Source: Rotaria sordida
Lineage: Eukaryota; Rotifera; Eurotatoria; Philodinida; Philodinidae
NCBI GenBank assembly: GCA_905250125.1
Contig: CAJNOL010000507.1
Location: forward strand, 52,635-116,634
Direction: 5' to 3'
Length of the DNA: 64,000 bases
Shown here: positions 13,493 to 24,705 of the stretch, piece after piece
Layout: every line of letters starts with the position of its first letter
Position numbering within the stretch: the first letter of the stretch is position 1
Made by a program: the position numbers and the translations under genes
The notes under the pieces: model-generated
What the model saw: the letters and a program-made list of their open reading frames with translations, nothing else
What the model was told of the DNA's origin: nothing
Databases searched by the model: none

Positions 13493-14560
13493 TTATACTA
13501 ATCGTCTGACATAAAGGCGATATAAAAAAAGAATTCTGTTGTAAAACGCATTACGGAAGTATCGACTTGATAGAATCGATGCATAAAAAGATGTGGCAAA
13601 ACTGAAAAAGTATAAAGAGCCACCAAGTTGCATAGCAAATGATATTGCAGCTTGTTCTTCAGCTGTTGGTTTATTAATTATAGTGACGATAGTCAAATAG
13701 CTATACGAACCAAGGCGTAGTAGACTAAGCAATGTGCTTAGAATGACTTGTGTTATAATGATCTAAATTTTTAAAAAATTTATCAATTAGTTGACTTATT
13801 TATAAAGAAGAGAATCATTAATCAGGACTAAAAGATAAATTAATAAACAAAATCATACTTGAACAAGTTTCATTTCTATACGTTGTACTCCTCCATAATG
13901 CCATGCATGATTCATTATCGTTGAAGCTGCCACTTGTTGTCGTGACTTTCTTATACGCGAGAGAGTCATAAGAGAAAAGATCAACATAAGAAGATGAGGC
14001 AAAAATATAATAATGATTATCAAATAGCCTGAAAAAACAAATGTATAGATATTTCCCGGACTAATTTAACACATATTGTTATAATTATTATAAAAAAAAG
14101 GGATATGTATTGAGACTCCAAAGCCAACTATTAGTGTACCAGCTGCCAAGTACTTTACAATTTTAATTTGACACCATGCACGTATTCTAACATTGTCTGA
14201 TGTAGACAAATATCTATTGAGAGTAGCCAAAACAATATAATAGGAGGCGAGTGCAGGTAATGTCACCACAAAATAAAGGCGCAATTTACAAAATACACTT
14301 GATTCATTTAGCAAATTACTTCTGTATGGATTAGAAGTCAAACGAGTTATAGTACAGAACAGAATAGTGAGTAGTTCAAACACTGTGGCATATATTAAAT
14401 AGAAAACAGTTGTAGACTGACGCATCTGTCGACCGGTGAATGTAATTAAATTACAAATACTACCAATTGTACCAAAAATCAAAGTGACACAGTCGATATG
14501 CAATGTGATGCCAGCGCTGATTTGCAATAATGTTGCCGAATAGCTGCTGTTAATCGACAT
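13493..14560 (-). pseudogene. Rhodopsin-like GPCR with one in-frame stop
   Basis: Two exons on the minus strand rebuild a seven-helix receptor of about 322 residues. Exon 1 (14560-13859) starts at ATG with an N-glycosylation site (NSS), covers helices 1-4, then meets TAA at 14066-14068 before helix 5. The same frame continues after the stop with a typical loop (SPGNIYTFVFSGYL), helix 5 and an RKSRQQ intracellular loop. The GT donor is at 13858 and the AG acceptor at 13763; the 96-base intron is in phase 0. Exon 2 (13762-13493) gives helix 6, PTAEEQAA and helix 7. The usual DRY is LNRY. Cysteines before helix 3 and in loop 2 fit the conserved disulphide. A single nonsense change disables an otherwise intact receptor, so inactivation is recent, or this is a sequencing error. 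Ligand unknown; peptide receptors are the closest class. Confidence 0.75.
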
Positions 14561-15179
14561 ATGTATGTTTTTGCTCTATTATTCAGTATAGAAAATAAAT
14601 GGAGGTTCAAAATGCACTAAAAACAGTTCTCGAAATGAATTGAAATTACTATCCGCTTCTTCTTTTTATTGTTATGTGTTATTTGCAAAAAATAAGTATC
14701 TTCATTAGCGATGCTTTATCGCTATATTAATTAATCCTTTCATATTAATACGCTCTGCCATTTTAGATATATGTGATGAGTGTATAATGATAAAGAAACA
14801 ATCAAAGAAAAAAGCTAAAGGAAGTTATTGAAGCATTATCTACTGCACATGAAAGACAAAATTAAAAGAAACATAATGAAAATTTGTTGTGCACAAAAGA
14901 AAAATTATTTCGAATCGACATAATTCTCTTTTCTTCAATGAATCTTTCTATTTTCATTTCTCCTCGTTCAACATCCGACAATAGTGTCAAACTTGAAACT
15001 TAAATTCAGATAATCATTTCAAGTTTGACAAGCATGATATAATCAGACATAAAGACAGAAAAGATTCATTTACCACTTATAGACCCTATTCTTCCAATAT
15101 AGAGAAAAGCTGAACATAAACTTAAAAAACTCTACTTACCAACAAAATCTTTTACGACTGAGAGTTTATTTTTCATTTA
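14561..15179. other. Intergenic, with one inverted repeat
   Basis: No gene seen. A perfect 14-base inverted repeat lies at 14985-15030. Confidence 0.5.
14985..15030. repeat. Perfect 14-bp inverted repeat
   Basis: TGTCAAACTTGAAA at 14985-14998 pairs exactly with TTTCAAGTTTGACA at 15017-15030 across an 18-base loop. Not G-rich, so distinct from the telomere-like family. Confidence 0.6.
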
Positions 15180-15454
15180 TTAAATCGATTTATATCTTGA
15201 TCGAGACAGTTTTTTAAACCGAAAAAATAGAATGTCAAACAGAAGATCATTTCTTTGATCAATTACTGTAGTAAATAATTGCTCTAGGTCATAGTCTTCT
15301 AGATGTTTTTTAATCCATCTTTGCAGTTTATGTTTTTTTCTCGTTGTTATTTTGAATGCTGAATATGGTAGAATTAAAACTTCATCTTCGTTTCGAGATT
15401 CAGCTATATTGATAGCGATACTTTTTTCATTTATTATTTGATACGTACAAAACA
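15180..15454 (-). pseudogene. ADP-ribosyltransferase (ARTC)-like C-terminal exon fragment
   Basis: A 91-residue frame follows an acceptor-like CAG at 15455-15457. It contains SIAINIAESRNEDEVLILPYSAFKIT in approximately the arrangement of the C-terminal part of NAD-arginine ADP-ribosyltransferases: a beta strand, a serine-rich turn, then a Glu-x-Glu pair directly before VLILP. In that family the ExE glutamate is catalytic. The tail is basic and not recognisable. I could not find the upstream exons carrying the R and S motifs, and no ATG opens the exon, so the gene is incomplete here or its exons are diverged. ART-domain proteins are abundant in bdelloids. Family call moderately uncertain because only one motif region is visible. 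Confidence 0.45.
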
Positions 15455-15457
15455 CTG

Positions 15458-16963
15458 ATATGTACTTACACTAAGCAAATGGTTATTTTTTTTCCAGTGA
15501 AAACCTTTGACTAGTTTACATTTCTCTGCTATCGGATGCCGAAAACTTTAATTTTAAAACGAAAACAAATGAAAAAAAACTTATATTTATTCAAGTAAAG
15601 ATAATCACGCCTGTGAATAATATCCTTTCGCTAACTATCTGTCATTATCTGTAACGATGGATAGCTCAATGACATATCTCTCCTGAAATTTGTCTCAAAA
15701 GCTAAAATTTACTCCACTATCAAAAATGCAGTTGAAATAACATCAAATATAGCAATAGTACGCGTGCTTTTAATATTCTGAAGAGTTTTGATGCACACAA
15801 TTCTGTCTGAGCAGGAGCGTGGCACAATGACTGACTATGTGGTCATGGTGGATGCTAGACATCATTCAAAATGACGTGAGTTCTACCAGTGGACTCTGAT
15901 AGATGATCAATAATTTATGGAACCTCTTCTATTGCCTCATGTCTTAATGATGAATAACGTCAACAGGATTTGAACCTTTCAAGAAATCAACGTGAACTGG
16001 ACAAAGATTGCTTATCAACAACAATGCAAACATACTTTCTCCAAAAGTACATTTCTTGATTTATTCTTTATTGATAACGGAGAGTTTCACACTTCCAACA
16101 TACTTTCTATACAATTAGTCTATAATTAAAAGAAAAAACTTTCAGGGTAATCCCTATGTTATTAAAATGTGAAATACGATGGATCTATTTCACATGAATA
16201 TGACTGCTAATATAGTACATTATCAGAGAAAAATAGGTTTTTTTTTTAAATTTGGATCTAGAAACTCAGAAGTCGTAGGTCCGAAAATTCAAAGATTCTA
16301 AATTATACGTGGCACAAAAATTCAAAGTTGAATGGTTCAAAAAACTATAATATAGAATTTTGACATGTCTGTCATCGTCTTGTGGAGAGTCCAACTTTCT
16401 TACTCTATAACTTCAACAAATCATTTTCTATCGTGTTTCACAAAATGTATAAAAAAATACTTTAAATAGATTAAATAAATATCTTCATAATTTGTTTCTA
16501 TGTTAAAAATTATTCTATTTTATTCTTCTTGAGATAATGAAATCACAAAACCTATTCTCGTGTATTACAGTAGTAAATTCGAGACAATCAATTTTTCTAA
16601 AAACCCATAATAATAATAGTTCGTTAATTTTTTTTTCCTGCTAAGAATAGTGCATTATTACTTTTCAGAACACGTATAAAAATAATTTTTTCTCTCTTGA
16701 GGTTTCAGTGGTTATAAACTTTTACCAAGAATTTATTCGAATTGTGTATCAATGAGTTTTTCTGTAACTCGGACTTGGACATGAATTTTGTCACAAAGCG
16801 ATTGTTAAAATAGTTATTTTGAATAGATAAAGTCAAATATAATACCAAATAAGATATTGAAGTGTGATTAAACATTATGAATAGGAATCGCTTGATTTTC
16901 AACGTATGTTGAATCACGCTCGAATTTTAATTGAAAATCTTCATCATAGTCATTTCTTTGCAG
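15458..16963. other. No recognisable gene
   Basis: AT-rich; the frame at 16705-16917 on the minus strand has no supporting features. Confidence 0.45.
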
Positions 16964-17041
16964 TCACATTGACAACGGCAGAGATCATAGAATCTATCCA
17001 GGCTCATTGCAGTACTGTTGATATCTATTACGACAATGGAT
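16964..17041 (+). other. Candidate isolated internal exon
   Basis: A pyrimidine-rich tract ending TTTCTTTGCAG is followed by 78 bases open in one frame (TLTTAEIIESIQAHCSTV...) and then a GTAAGTGT donor. The splice signals are good, but I could not link it to neighbouring exons, and chance is possible. Confidence 0.25.
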
Positions 17042-17707
17042 GTAAGTGTAATAATGGATCGATTGACAATGATGTATAATGCGTTGAGTTAATTTTATCG
17101 ATACATCAATTTTCTTCGAGTGATCACAAGAAAATATTTTACAAATGAGCAAGAGATTCGAAAAAATCTTTCATGAAAAGATCATATTAATTCAATTCAA
17201 GTATTTCTCACTAAATTTTCATTTAAATATCCAAATTATTGAATATTCCAGTTCGATTGATTGAAGTCTTCATTAAATGACAAATCGAAACCATGAGAAA
17301 TGAATTGACTATTTCATTTTGCAGCGTATGAAAGAGAATGATTATTCCATTGACAATAGATAGAGAAGAAGATCTATCTGCTTTAGAACATAATTAATCG
17401 AATGTTCAATATTTCGAGCCGATGAATCTTGTCAAACAAGTTTGTTCATGAATCTACTGGAAAATCACACGTCTTTATTTCGAAGAAAAGAATGAAATCA
17501 TGTCGAAATCGAACATCAATTGTCATTGGAAAGAATATTCGATCTAACGATGACATTCAAAGGTATTTCGTTTATTCTACCAGAATCTGGTGTCTATCAA
17601 CAATCATTTCTCTTTCTCTTTGTCTAATTATTGTTTGTTGAAGAGAGAATGTGCAAAGATGGTTGATCCAACTTGGTTCTATCCTATGGAAATCATGATC
17701 GAACAAA
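17042..17707. other. No recognisable gene
   Basis: The frame at 17429-17641 shows no domain. Nothing else supported. Confidence 0.4.
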
Positions 17708-17800
17708 GGGTGTGAGTGTAAGTGTGGGTGTTGACGTGGATGTGGGTATGAGAGTGTTGGTCCTGTCTATTCTCTAATCCACACCCACACATCTACACCC
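17708..17800. repeat. TGTGGG-type fold-back 3
   Basis: Left arm GGGTGTGAGTGTAAGTGTGG continues through GACGTGGATGTGGG; right arm CCACACCCACACATCTACACCC. Arms are imperfect; the loop is about 25 bases. Confidence 0.75.
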
Positions 17801-18137
17801 TGATCATGTCACTTTCATCGATTAAAAATCGAATAAAAGTAGACATCGATAAGATCCATGATATCTTTCATATTGAAAATATCGACTCGATCAGGTGCCT
17901 GGCTGAAAATGATTGACATAATACGCTATTTGGCTATCGATTTTGTTATTTATCAAATCAATGAAAGTTCCTTGTTTTTTATTATGCTTGTGAATGTAAC
18001 ACCCGGAAGTGCTTACATGATAATGTAGGAAGAAATTATAATATTTAACCACAATATAAATGCGATGAGTTTTACAGTCGCCACCGATATTATTATACAG
18101 AGTCAATGAAAACTCTATTGTTTTCGGGTGGTTGACT

Positions 18138-18283
18138 TTAACAGCACACTATGAATAATACTATTAAAACGGAAAGGAAAGCAATGAAGATAATAATACT
18201 GACAACAACATCAAGCACTTCATGTTCATCAGTCTTAGAAGATGTCTGACTGTCCCAATCAACACTAACACCACTAAGGCGAC
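18138..18283 (-). CDS. Terminal exon with membrane anchor, rest of gene not found
   Basis: A strong acceptor (TTTCTACTTACAG) precedes a 146-base exon in phase 2. It reads RLSGVSVDWDSQTSSKTDEHEV, then a hydrophobic helix of about 22 residues (VVVSIIIFIAFLSVLIVLFI), and stops at 18138-18140 after VCC. This is the end of a single-pass membrane protein with a very short tail. No upstream exon was found; the DNA beyond 18420 is tandem repeat. It may be a real last exon with a long intron, or a leftover from a broken gene. Confidence 0.4.
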
Positions 18284-18461
18284 CTGTAAGTAGAAAGTAT
18301 ATCAGAATGAGTCATAATCACATTAATAAAAATTTCGAGAGCATTTTTTATATTTCTCTATACAGCTTGTTCATAGATAATACAATCAACCATTTTCGAC
18401 CTTCGAATTGTAGTAACTAGACCTAGGACAGTTCCCAGCTCTATGAACTGCATATTTTACA

Positions 18462-18650
18462 AGAACTGAGCGTAGTAAACAGTTGCCTTTGCAAGAACTT
18501 TGTACCCCAGGCAGTTCTTGTCCAAGAACTGGGTATAGTGGTCAGTTCTCTTTTCGAGAACTAGGTAAAGTAACCAGTTCGTTTTGGGAACTGTGCCTTG
18601 GAACACTTCTATTTTTAGAACTCACCTTAGGGACTAGTTCGTCTTTTGGC
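18462..18650. repeat. 30-32-bp tandem repeat with palindromic core
   Basis: Copies begin with (A/G)GAACT at about 18462, 18494, 18525, 18557, 18588 and 18617. Several units also carry AGTTC about 18 bases in, so each unit can fold on itself. A short open frame inside (18483-18671) is a product of the periodicity. Confidence 0.65.
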
Positions 18651-18895
18651 AATCGGACACTTCTATTATAGGATTGAGTTTATTTTTAGCTTAATTCCAG
18701 CATATTTGTGCAGTTGATATAAGCATGGCTCAGAATGGACCAATTACAAATTTAATGAAAAGGCTAAAATAAGATGTCTGATAGCATTAACTCATTCAAA
18801 AAGAACTGCTATATAGATCAGTACCTATCTAAAAACTGTTGAGAGAGATTAGTTAGTATTAGGTGTGTGGCAGCTCCAGTTCTACAGCTCGCGAG

Positions 18896-18933
18896 AAGGT
18901 GTGGGTGTCGAATACAAAGAACACCCACACCTT
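18896..18933. repeat. TGTGGG-type fold-back 4 (perfect hairpin)
   Basis: AAGGTGTGGGTGT at 18896-18908 is exactly complementary to ACACCCACACCTT at 18921-18933, with a 12-base loop. The cleanest member of the family. Confidence 0.85.
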
Positions 18934-21744
18934 GCGCACACGAAATGCATCATTCTCCTTGTTTGCTAATTATTGAAGCGAGATTCTTAATAATTTATGG
19001 AGATTTTCAACCAAATTAGTGTGCATAAAAATTATCATAGCAGATGTATTTTTCTGAAGAGTATTGTCTGTCTGGGTAATAATGGTTTTTTCAAGTTATT
19101 AATCACATAATCAAATATCCATACCACTTGCACATAACATTTCGAAATCGTAATGCTATTCAGTGAGAAATCCTCCGGCATGTTGAAGATAGAAGTGAGT
19201 CAAACATTGTTTTCATTATTTTATGTTTCCTCATATTGTGATTCGCTTGATGCATAAAAAAGTGAATAGAAAGAAAGATGATGATTCCTATGTCAGTACT
19301 GAACATAATCTATATTAGTGATTCACGTAAGAAGATATGTCGAAAGACTTCAAAACTTATTTAACACAAAGAGAACAATAATCTTTATTTTAATGGCAGA
19401 ATAGCTTGTTATTTTTTTATCGATGCAATCCTAATCATTTCAAATTTAGAATTTTTATTTTGTTGATGAATACAACACAGATAACAAGATGAATTGTAAA
19501 AAAAAAGATATTTCGTAACGGAAACAAAGATACAGTTGAACTAGTGATGATCAATACAAACCGATGAAAAATAAAATAGACAGTTATTTATAAGAAAAAA
19601 ACACTTCGTTATAATATTCTGTTGAATTGTTTCATCTACATCTATTCTAACAGTGTATTTTTAACTTCAACTAAAACGCTTTCTGACGATTCATATATGA
19701 GATGAATTAGAAAGTCTTTCATAAAATGTTTCTATAGGAGTATTTTTCATGCAAAAACTGAGAAATTGTTGAAAGAGTACCTAATAAAACGTCAGAAGAC
19801 TTCACGTAATTGGCCTCAACAGAAATCAAAACTGAATTCGGTCATGTCGAATAGGAGTTATCAACAACCTCTGCATTAGCCATCAAACAAGCATTCGTGA
19901 ATCTTCGAATAATCAGGATATTCATGTCATCATTCATCACTCTTGAATCAAACGACTTGAAATTGATACATCGTTTGTCAGAATCGTTCATCGAATCGTG
20001 GTTCTCTTTCATGACATAAAGAAGTTGCCATTCATCATTAAAGATACAGTCCTATCGTCTCTCTATGACCTTCAACTGGATATTCAACTACTTATCCAAT
20101 GTCTTTCAGTACTTGTTCACTTCTCATATCTTCTTAGCGCCTGATCCATACAGATAATTGATTTTCAATACGTTGCCATGAATTATAGCATAAGGACTGA
20201 GTCGACGTAATTTCCTCTTGCTGTCATCAGCAGATCTTGAATTTGTGACTATGACAGACATCAAATTTTGATTACCAGATCTGCTCAGTAATCAAAGTTG
20301 CATTGAAGTTGGTATTAAGAAGAGAGAGAAGAAAAACATTGATAGTCAAATCTGTTAAAAACTAAAGAATATGATTTAAAATGAAGGCAAGTCAAGAACA
20401 ATCATCACCTTAATGAGAGACTGCATGAAGTAGTCAAATATTTCATATGAAATAGATTGCTCTTAAAAGAGAAAACTGTATTTCAGTATGTAATTGTTAA
20501 GCATGAACAAATGAGAAAAATAATCATAATCAAGTCTGCAATGCTTGCAAGGTTTTCCAAAGACTGAAACATTGAAATATCCCGATAATACAATTAGACT
20601 ACTCCTCAAAACTTCCATTGATTGAACTATTCAAGCAAACCATTGTTCGTGGGTAACAATGACTATGATGAATGTGAGAGATGGAGATATTAGACTTTTA
20701 GTACAATTGCTTTGTGATTGAGAACGAGACAACGGATGCGTGCAGTTTAGATAAAAAAAGCTTGTTATCAAAGCCCCTTTCGAGCTGAAATGTGGAACTC
20801 ACATATATCTTTAAACCCTAATATTCTAACGCATCATATGTAAACGGAAAAATTTCGTGTATACTGTAGTTGTTTACATTAATAATCAATGACAAGAGTG
20901 AGACTGTTATTTATTTCTACATTTACGACAGAATTTTTTTTCTCTTTAAGAGCGCTCTATTTTTGTTTTGCATTGTTGCTATTCGCTCATTATCTGTCAT
21001 TTTTTAAAATTTAAATCGTTTTTTGTAACTCAACATTCTTATTATTATAATCATTGAATTAATTGGCAAATATGTCTGTTTTACATATCCATTATATCTA
21101 CAGAAGATCTTATGCACTATTATATATATTAATCAACTCACAAACAATAATGTTGATTATCTTTCAAAATTATGACTTAATTAATTTTTCGAAAGAAACT
21201 AAAAAGTCTGACGCCTGTTATTCTTAATTGCTAAGGTCTGTAATGGACGGTGTCTGTAATAGGAGCCTATCTGTAAGGAGGGGGGGGGGGGGCGCCAAAT
21301 CTCGAATTTAAAACTTACACTCACTATTTTCTTCGAAAATATATGTGAGTTCCACAAAATGGATTTTGAAGGTTGTTCTCAGTCTCATTCATAGAGCTGG
21401 GAGAATAATGCAAAGCACATTGATGTTTATTAAAACGTATTTGGGGTAGGGAAACAGTTTGAGACGGAGAACATAATAATTTGTATCTTATTCACTTTCT
21501 ATTTTTACAGATTCTGTTTCTGACAGCGATAGTAAATAAGAATCTTACTTATCATTATATTATTTCTGAAAAATTGAATCTGTTGTCATGTCTTATACAA
21601 AGAAAAACGCTAAACATAGAGAGGTGTTAATTGGCAGCGTCTTTAATGCAAAAAAAGCCTCAACGTCATACATAATTCTCCAACAGAGACGTGCCATTTT
21701 TTAGCATAATACACACATTTTCTCTTTCATTCTCTTCTAACACT
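18934..21744. other. Long stretch without a supported gene
   Basis: About 2.8 kb with no convincing frame, RNA gene or element ends. A run of 13 G lies at 21280-21292. Confidence 0.45.
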
Positions 21745-22707
21745 ATGTCAAACGTCACAACTATTGGTAGTACTACTGTAGATCTAGCGAGTCAAATCAA
21801 GTATATTGTCTTACAAATCTGCCACATTCCGTCTATCTTCTGTTGTATTTTTACACTCGCTCATTTGCTCTTAAATCGTAACCTCCGATCTGCTATTCAC
21901 AATCACGTACCACTGGCTCTGTTGATCATTTCTACCCTTGATTCCTTTCTTAATCATCCTCTTACACTTAATTATCTTCGTACTGGTCGGGTCACACCAT
22001 CGACAAATGCGCTGTGTCTCTTTTGGAATTTTATCAATTCGAGTTTGACTGTTGCGACATACTTGACAATGGCATGGGCTTCTGTCGAGCGGCATTTTCT
22101 CATTTTTCATTCCACGGTATTTGCTACCCGATACCAACGAGTTCTATTTCATTACATACCTCTTCTTAATACGGCCCTCATCTATCCAACTATATTTAAC
22201 ATTGTGATTACTTTTCTCTATCCGTGTCAAAATAACTTCAATATGGGAGCAATCTTTTGCGGATATTCATGTGCATTGAAGATTCAATCTATAGCAGTCT
22301 ATGCTCGAATCGCGCACAATTTTGTACCAACGTTTATTGTAGTCGGTTTTACTGTCGCTTTGCTCATACGTGTGATCATACAAAAACGACAAGTACAACG
22401 TAATCAATTTCATTGGCGCAAATGTCGTCGCATGATCATTCAACTAATGGGCGTTGCAAGCCTCTTTCTCACTGTGACCTTGCCGACCACTCTTGTCAGC
22501 ATTGTGCAAAATTGCTGTCTGCCGACGTTTGCTGCTGCTGTTCAAATACCTTATCTCAGTTTTCTGGTTCGATTTCTCAACATACTCATGCCATTCATCT
22601 GTCTCAGTTTACTTCCTGAAATCTGGCCTAAGTTATTGCCGTGCAAAACACACAATGATCGTGTTGTACCAATTCGAACAAGAACTAATATTATATCAAA
22701 AGTATAA
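21745..22707 (+). CDS. Rhodopsin-like GPCR of a bdelloid-expanded family
   Basis: Single-exon gene of 320 residues from the ATG at 21745; the frame extends 54 bases upstream only from a GTG, which I do not use. Seven hydrophobic segments are evident. Helix 3 runs through NSSLTVATYLTMAWASVERH, where the usual DRY is ERH; loop 2 has cysteines (FCGYSC) for the disulphide with ALCLFW; the inner loop before helix 6 is basic (QKRQVQRNQFHWRKCRR); helix 7 ends in MPFICLSLLPEIW rather than NPxxY. The N terminus has N-glycosylation sites (NVT). It is predicted to sit in the plasma membrane and couple to G proteins. The whole arrangement (ERH, HWRK before helix 6, CLSLLPE) is a recurrent bdelloid type. 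Ligand unknown. No introns or stops, so probably functional, unlike the receptor at 13493-14560. Confidence 0.85.
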   Translation: MSNVTTIGSTTVDLASQIKYIVLQICHIPSIFCCIFTLAHLLLNRNLRSAIHNHVPLALLIISTLDSFLNHPLTLNYLRTGRVTPSTNALCLFWNFINSSLTVATYLTMAWASVERHFLIFHSTVFATRYQRVLFHYIPLLNTALIYPTIFNIVITFLYPCQNNFNMGAIFCGYSCALKIQSIAVYARIAHNFVPTFIVVGFTVALLIRVIIQKRQVQRNQFHWRKCRRMIIQLMGVASLFLTVTLPTTLVSIVQNCCLPTFAAAVQIPYLSFLVRFLNILMPFICLSLLPEIWPKLLPCKTHNDRVVPIRTRTNIISKV

Positions 22708-22786
22708 AATTTGCTTTCATCAATTATTTTCAATCCTATACATGCCAACTGTCATCATTGTCTATTATTTCGTGAAAAATATTATT

Positions 22787-22792
22787 AATAAA
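22787..22792 (+). terminator. Poly(A) signal AATAAA
   Basis: AATAAA 80 bases after the GPCR stop codon. Confidence 0.55.
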
Positions 22793-23200
22793 ACTGAAAC
22801 TTTCGTAGCATTCTAATGCCAATATGATTTCTTTGTGTTTTCGAAGAGTTCTGAATTGAGAAGGATTAAAAAAAATAATGTCATTGAATAATCGGCCAGC
22901 TATCATTCAGAAGCATGCATACAAAAATGGAGATTTTCTACTCGATATCAATAGACTTTCATCCATAGGAAATACAAGAAGAAAATGTAAAGCATTTGAA
23001 GAGCAAAAAAACATAACGTTCTTTTCATTTTTCAAATCAGAATATAGAATTAATTGAACTATTGGTATATATGGAATCAAAAGATTTAATTCGAATTAAG
23101 AAAATTTCACAAGAAACTAATTTGATTTCTTCGTTATCATCCAGATCAGACGTTAGTTTCTAGAAAAAAAAGAGATGTATAATCACGTTTGAGCGCCACT
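22793..23200. other. No recognisable gene
   Basis: Short intergenic stretch; nothing seen. Confidence 0.5.
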
Positions 23201-23318
23201 GGGTGTGGGTGTGACTGTGACTGTGTGTGGTGGTGTAGAGGGTGGGTGTGGGTGCATGTTTGCTTGACTATCACAAGAAGAGAAATAGGCTTCACCGCCC
23301 CAACACCCACACCCCCCA
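23201..23318. repeat. TGTGGG-type fold-back 5
   Basis: Left arm GGGTGTGGGTGTGACTGTG and GGGTGGGTGTGGGTG; loop containing CACAAGAAGAGAAATAGG; right arm CCCCAACACCCACACCCCCC. The loop carries a variant of the AAGAGAA motif seen in other members. Confidence 0.75.
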
Positions 23319-23562
23319 CTGCTTATATGATTTGAAAATCTTAATAAACTTTTCAGCTTGTTCTGCGTGCTGTCTGGAAGCTCCGATAGATTTGACACCA
23401 CTGATGATGGATCGTTTATGTTAATGATTAGTAAGACAGCTTGAACGATTGCCAAAACACAAGATGGTAATCTAATTGCTCAAGAAGCATCCAGAAAAGA
23501 TATCTGATGGATTCATTAATAATGTGAAATAAATGGCCTGTCTTCGGTTAGATACAAACTAC

Positions 23563-23587
23563 TTACCACTTACTTGGTAAGTGGTAA
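23563..23587. repeat. Perfect 11-bp inverted repeat, 3-base loop
   Basis: TTACCACTTAC, TTG, then GTAAGTGGTAA: a tight perfect hairpin 23 bases before the start of the tandem duplication. Confidence 0.65.
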
Positions 23588-23609
23588 TATGACACACTTA
23601 GTCACAGCC

Positions 23610-24473
23610 TATGGCAGGGCTACGAGAGAGAAAAGTGGATTTCTTTAATTTTCTTAAATCAAAAGATAAAATTTGTGGTCTAGCATCAAAGCTCGAGGTC
23701 GGAAAAATCCAGATTAAGATGGCAATGTGTCACTATTGTTTATTACTAGGTAAAAATATGTATCGACAATTTTATGACGGTCCATGGAATTAGCTAAGGT
23801 AGTAAATTCACTATTCTCCTACATATTTCAACACTCATTTGCCATGTTTCACATTCTAACTACTTTACTGAACTTGTTATTTTTGCAATGCAATTCCTTT
23901 AGAACTAAACTTACCATATAGAACGTTTTCACATACTCACTCTTTCACTTCTCAAATCAAGGGATAGCTATCACATGAAGCTCATCTATATGCAACGATG
24001 TTATCTTTCAAATCGTTTCTATTGCTATTTTTTTAGTTCATAGCTTGTTTTCTTGGCAAATAGGAATATTTCAATATTTATTTTAATCAACATAAGCTCG
24101 TGAGACATAAAAGCTTTCACTATTTTGTCCATGCTGAATTTGCGTTCATCTACTGTCATTTGAATCTGAATAATTCATGTGTATATGTATATGATACGCA
24201 TAAGTGTCATGAACTTTGTTTCAATAGTATTCGTCGTGTCGATTCAATCAGAACCTGAAATCGTAGCTACCGCTGGATTGATTCGTTGTCGACGAGCCAT
24301 GATCAAATAACGTCCTATTTTTACAAGAATAGGAATGATAATTCTGAGTGCAACATTCAAGCCACACAAGAGTCCAATAATTGTAGTAATCATGTACACT
24401 AGATTGGCTCACTTGTTAATTACATAGGTACACGAGACTGTTGCACATAGTGTGTAATAATGTTCAAAATTGA
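23610..24473. repeat. Tandem duplication, truncated copy
   Basis: This 864-base segment aligns along its length with 24706-25581. Shared landmarks in order include GGCAGG(G/C)CTACGAGAGA, TTTAGAACTAAAC, GCATGAAGCTCAT-like sequence and then the 3' end of the two-membrane-segment gene. Divergence is easily visible, so the event is not recent. Homology stops at 24473, where a G-rich array begins. Confidence 0.8.
24254..24473 (-). pseudogene. Truncated C-terminal copy of the two-membrane-segment Cys-rich gene
   Basis: Minus-strand translation gives NFEHYYTLCATVSCTYVINK, a stop, then ANLVYMITTIIGLLCGLNVA and the second membrane helix, ending a few residues after RRQRINP. This is the C-terminal sixth of the gene at 25364-26665. 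The stop (24409-24411) stands where the intact gene has an Arg CGA codon, a single C-to-T change. The fragment ends abruptly upstream at the TGTGGG array. It cannot make a membrane protein of this family. Confidence 0.8.
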
Positions 24474-24691
24474 GGGTGTGGGTGTGGGTGTGGGTGAGTG
24501 TGTGAGTGTGGGTGTGGTTGTGGACGTGGGTGAGTGTGTGGTTGTGGACGTGGGTGAGTGTGTGGTTGTGGATGTGGGTGAGTGTGTGGTTGTGGGTGTG
24601 CGTGAGTGGGGGTGTGTGTATGTAAGTGTGGGTGCGGGTGCGGGTGCGGGTGGGGTGTGGGTTTCTTCTCTTCTCTCACACCCACGCACAT
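24474..24691. repeat. TGTGGG-type fold-back 6, expanded array
   Basis: About 185 bases of G-rich repeats, starting (GGGTGTG)n, then about 24-base units containing GTGGTTGTGGACGTGGGTGA, ending in (GGGTGC)n. The loop is TTTCTTCTCTTCTC (reverse: GAGAAGAGAAGAAA); a short C-rich arm CTCACACCCACGCACA follows. The arms are very unequal. Long open frames on both strands (His/Pro/Thr- or Val/Gly-rich) are artefacts of the repeat. It lies exactly between the two duplication copies. Confidence 0.85.
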
Positions 24692-24705
24692 CCTTAATCA
24701 GAACT

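Noticed and set aside
17891..18106. 71-codon minus-strand frame
   Set aside because: Lies directly downstream of the membrane-anchor exon, where a 3' UTR would be; no motif.
21280..21292. Run of 13 G upstream of the GPCR
   Set aside because: A homopolymer this long may be a real G-tract or a sequencing artefact; no partner tracts for a quadruplex nearby.
22413..22816. Extra plus-strand frames overlapping the GPCR C terminus
   Set aside because: Out-of-frame shadows of the intact receptor gene.
24474..24691. Genuine chromosome end
   Set aside because: The array is short, internal, followed by a complementary arm and by more gene-bearing DNA, so it is not a functional telomere here.
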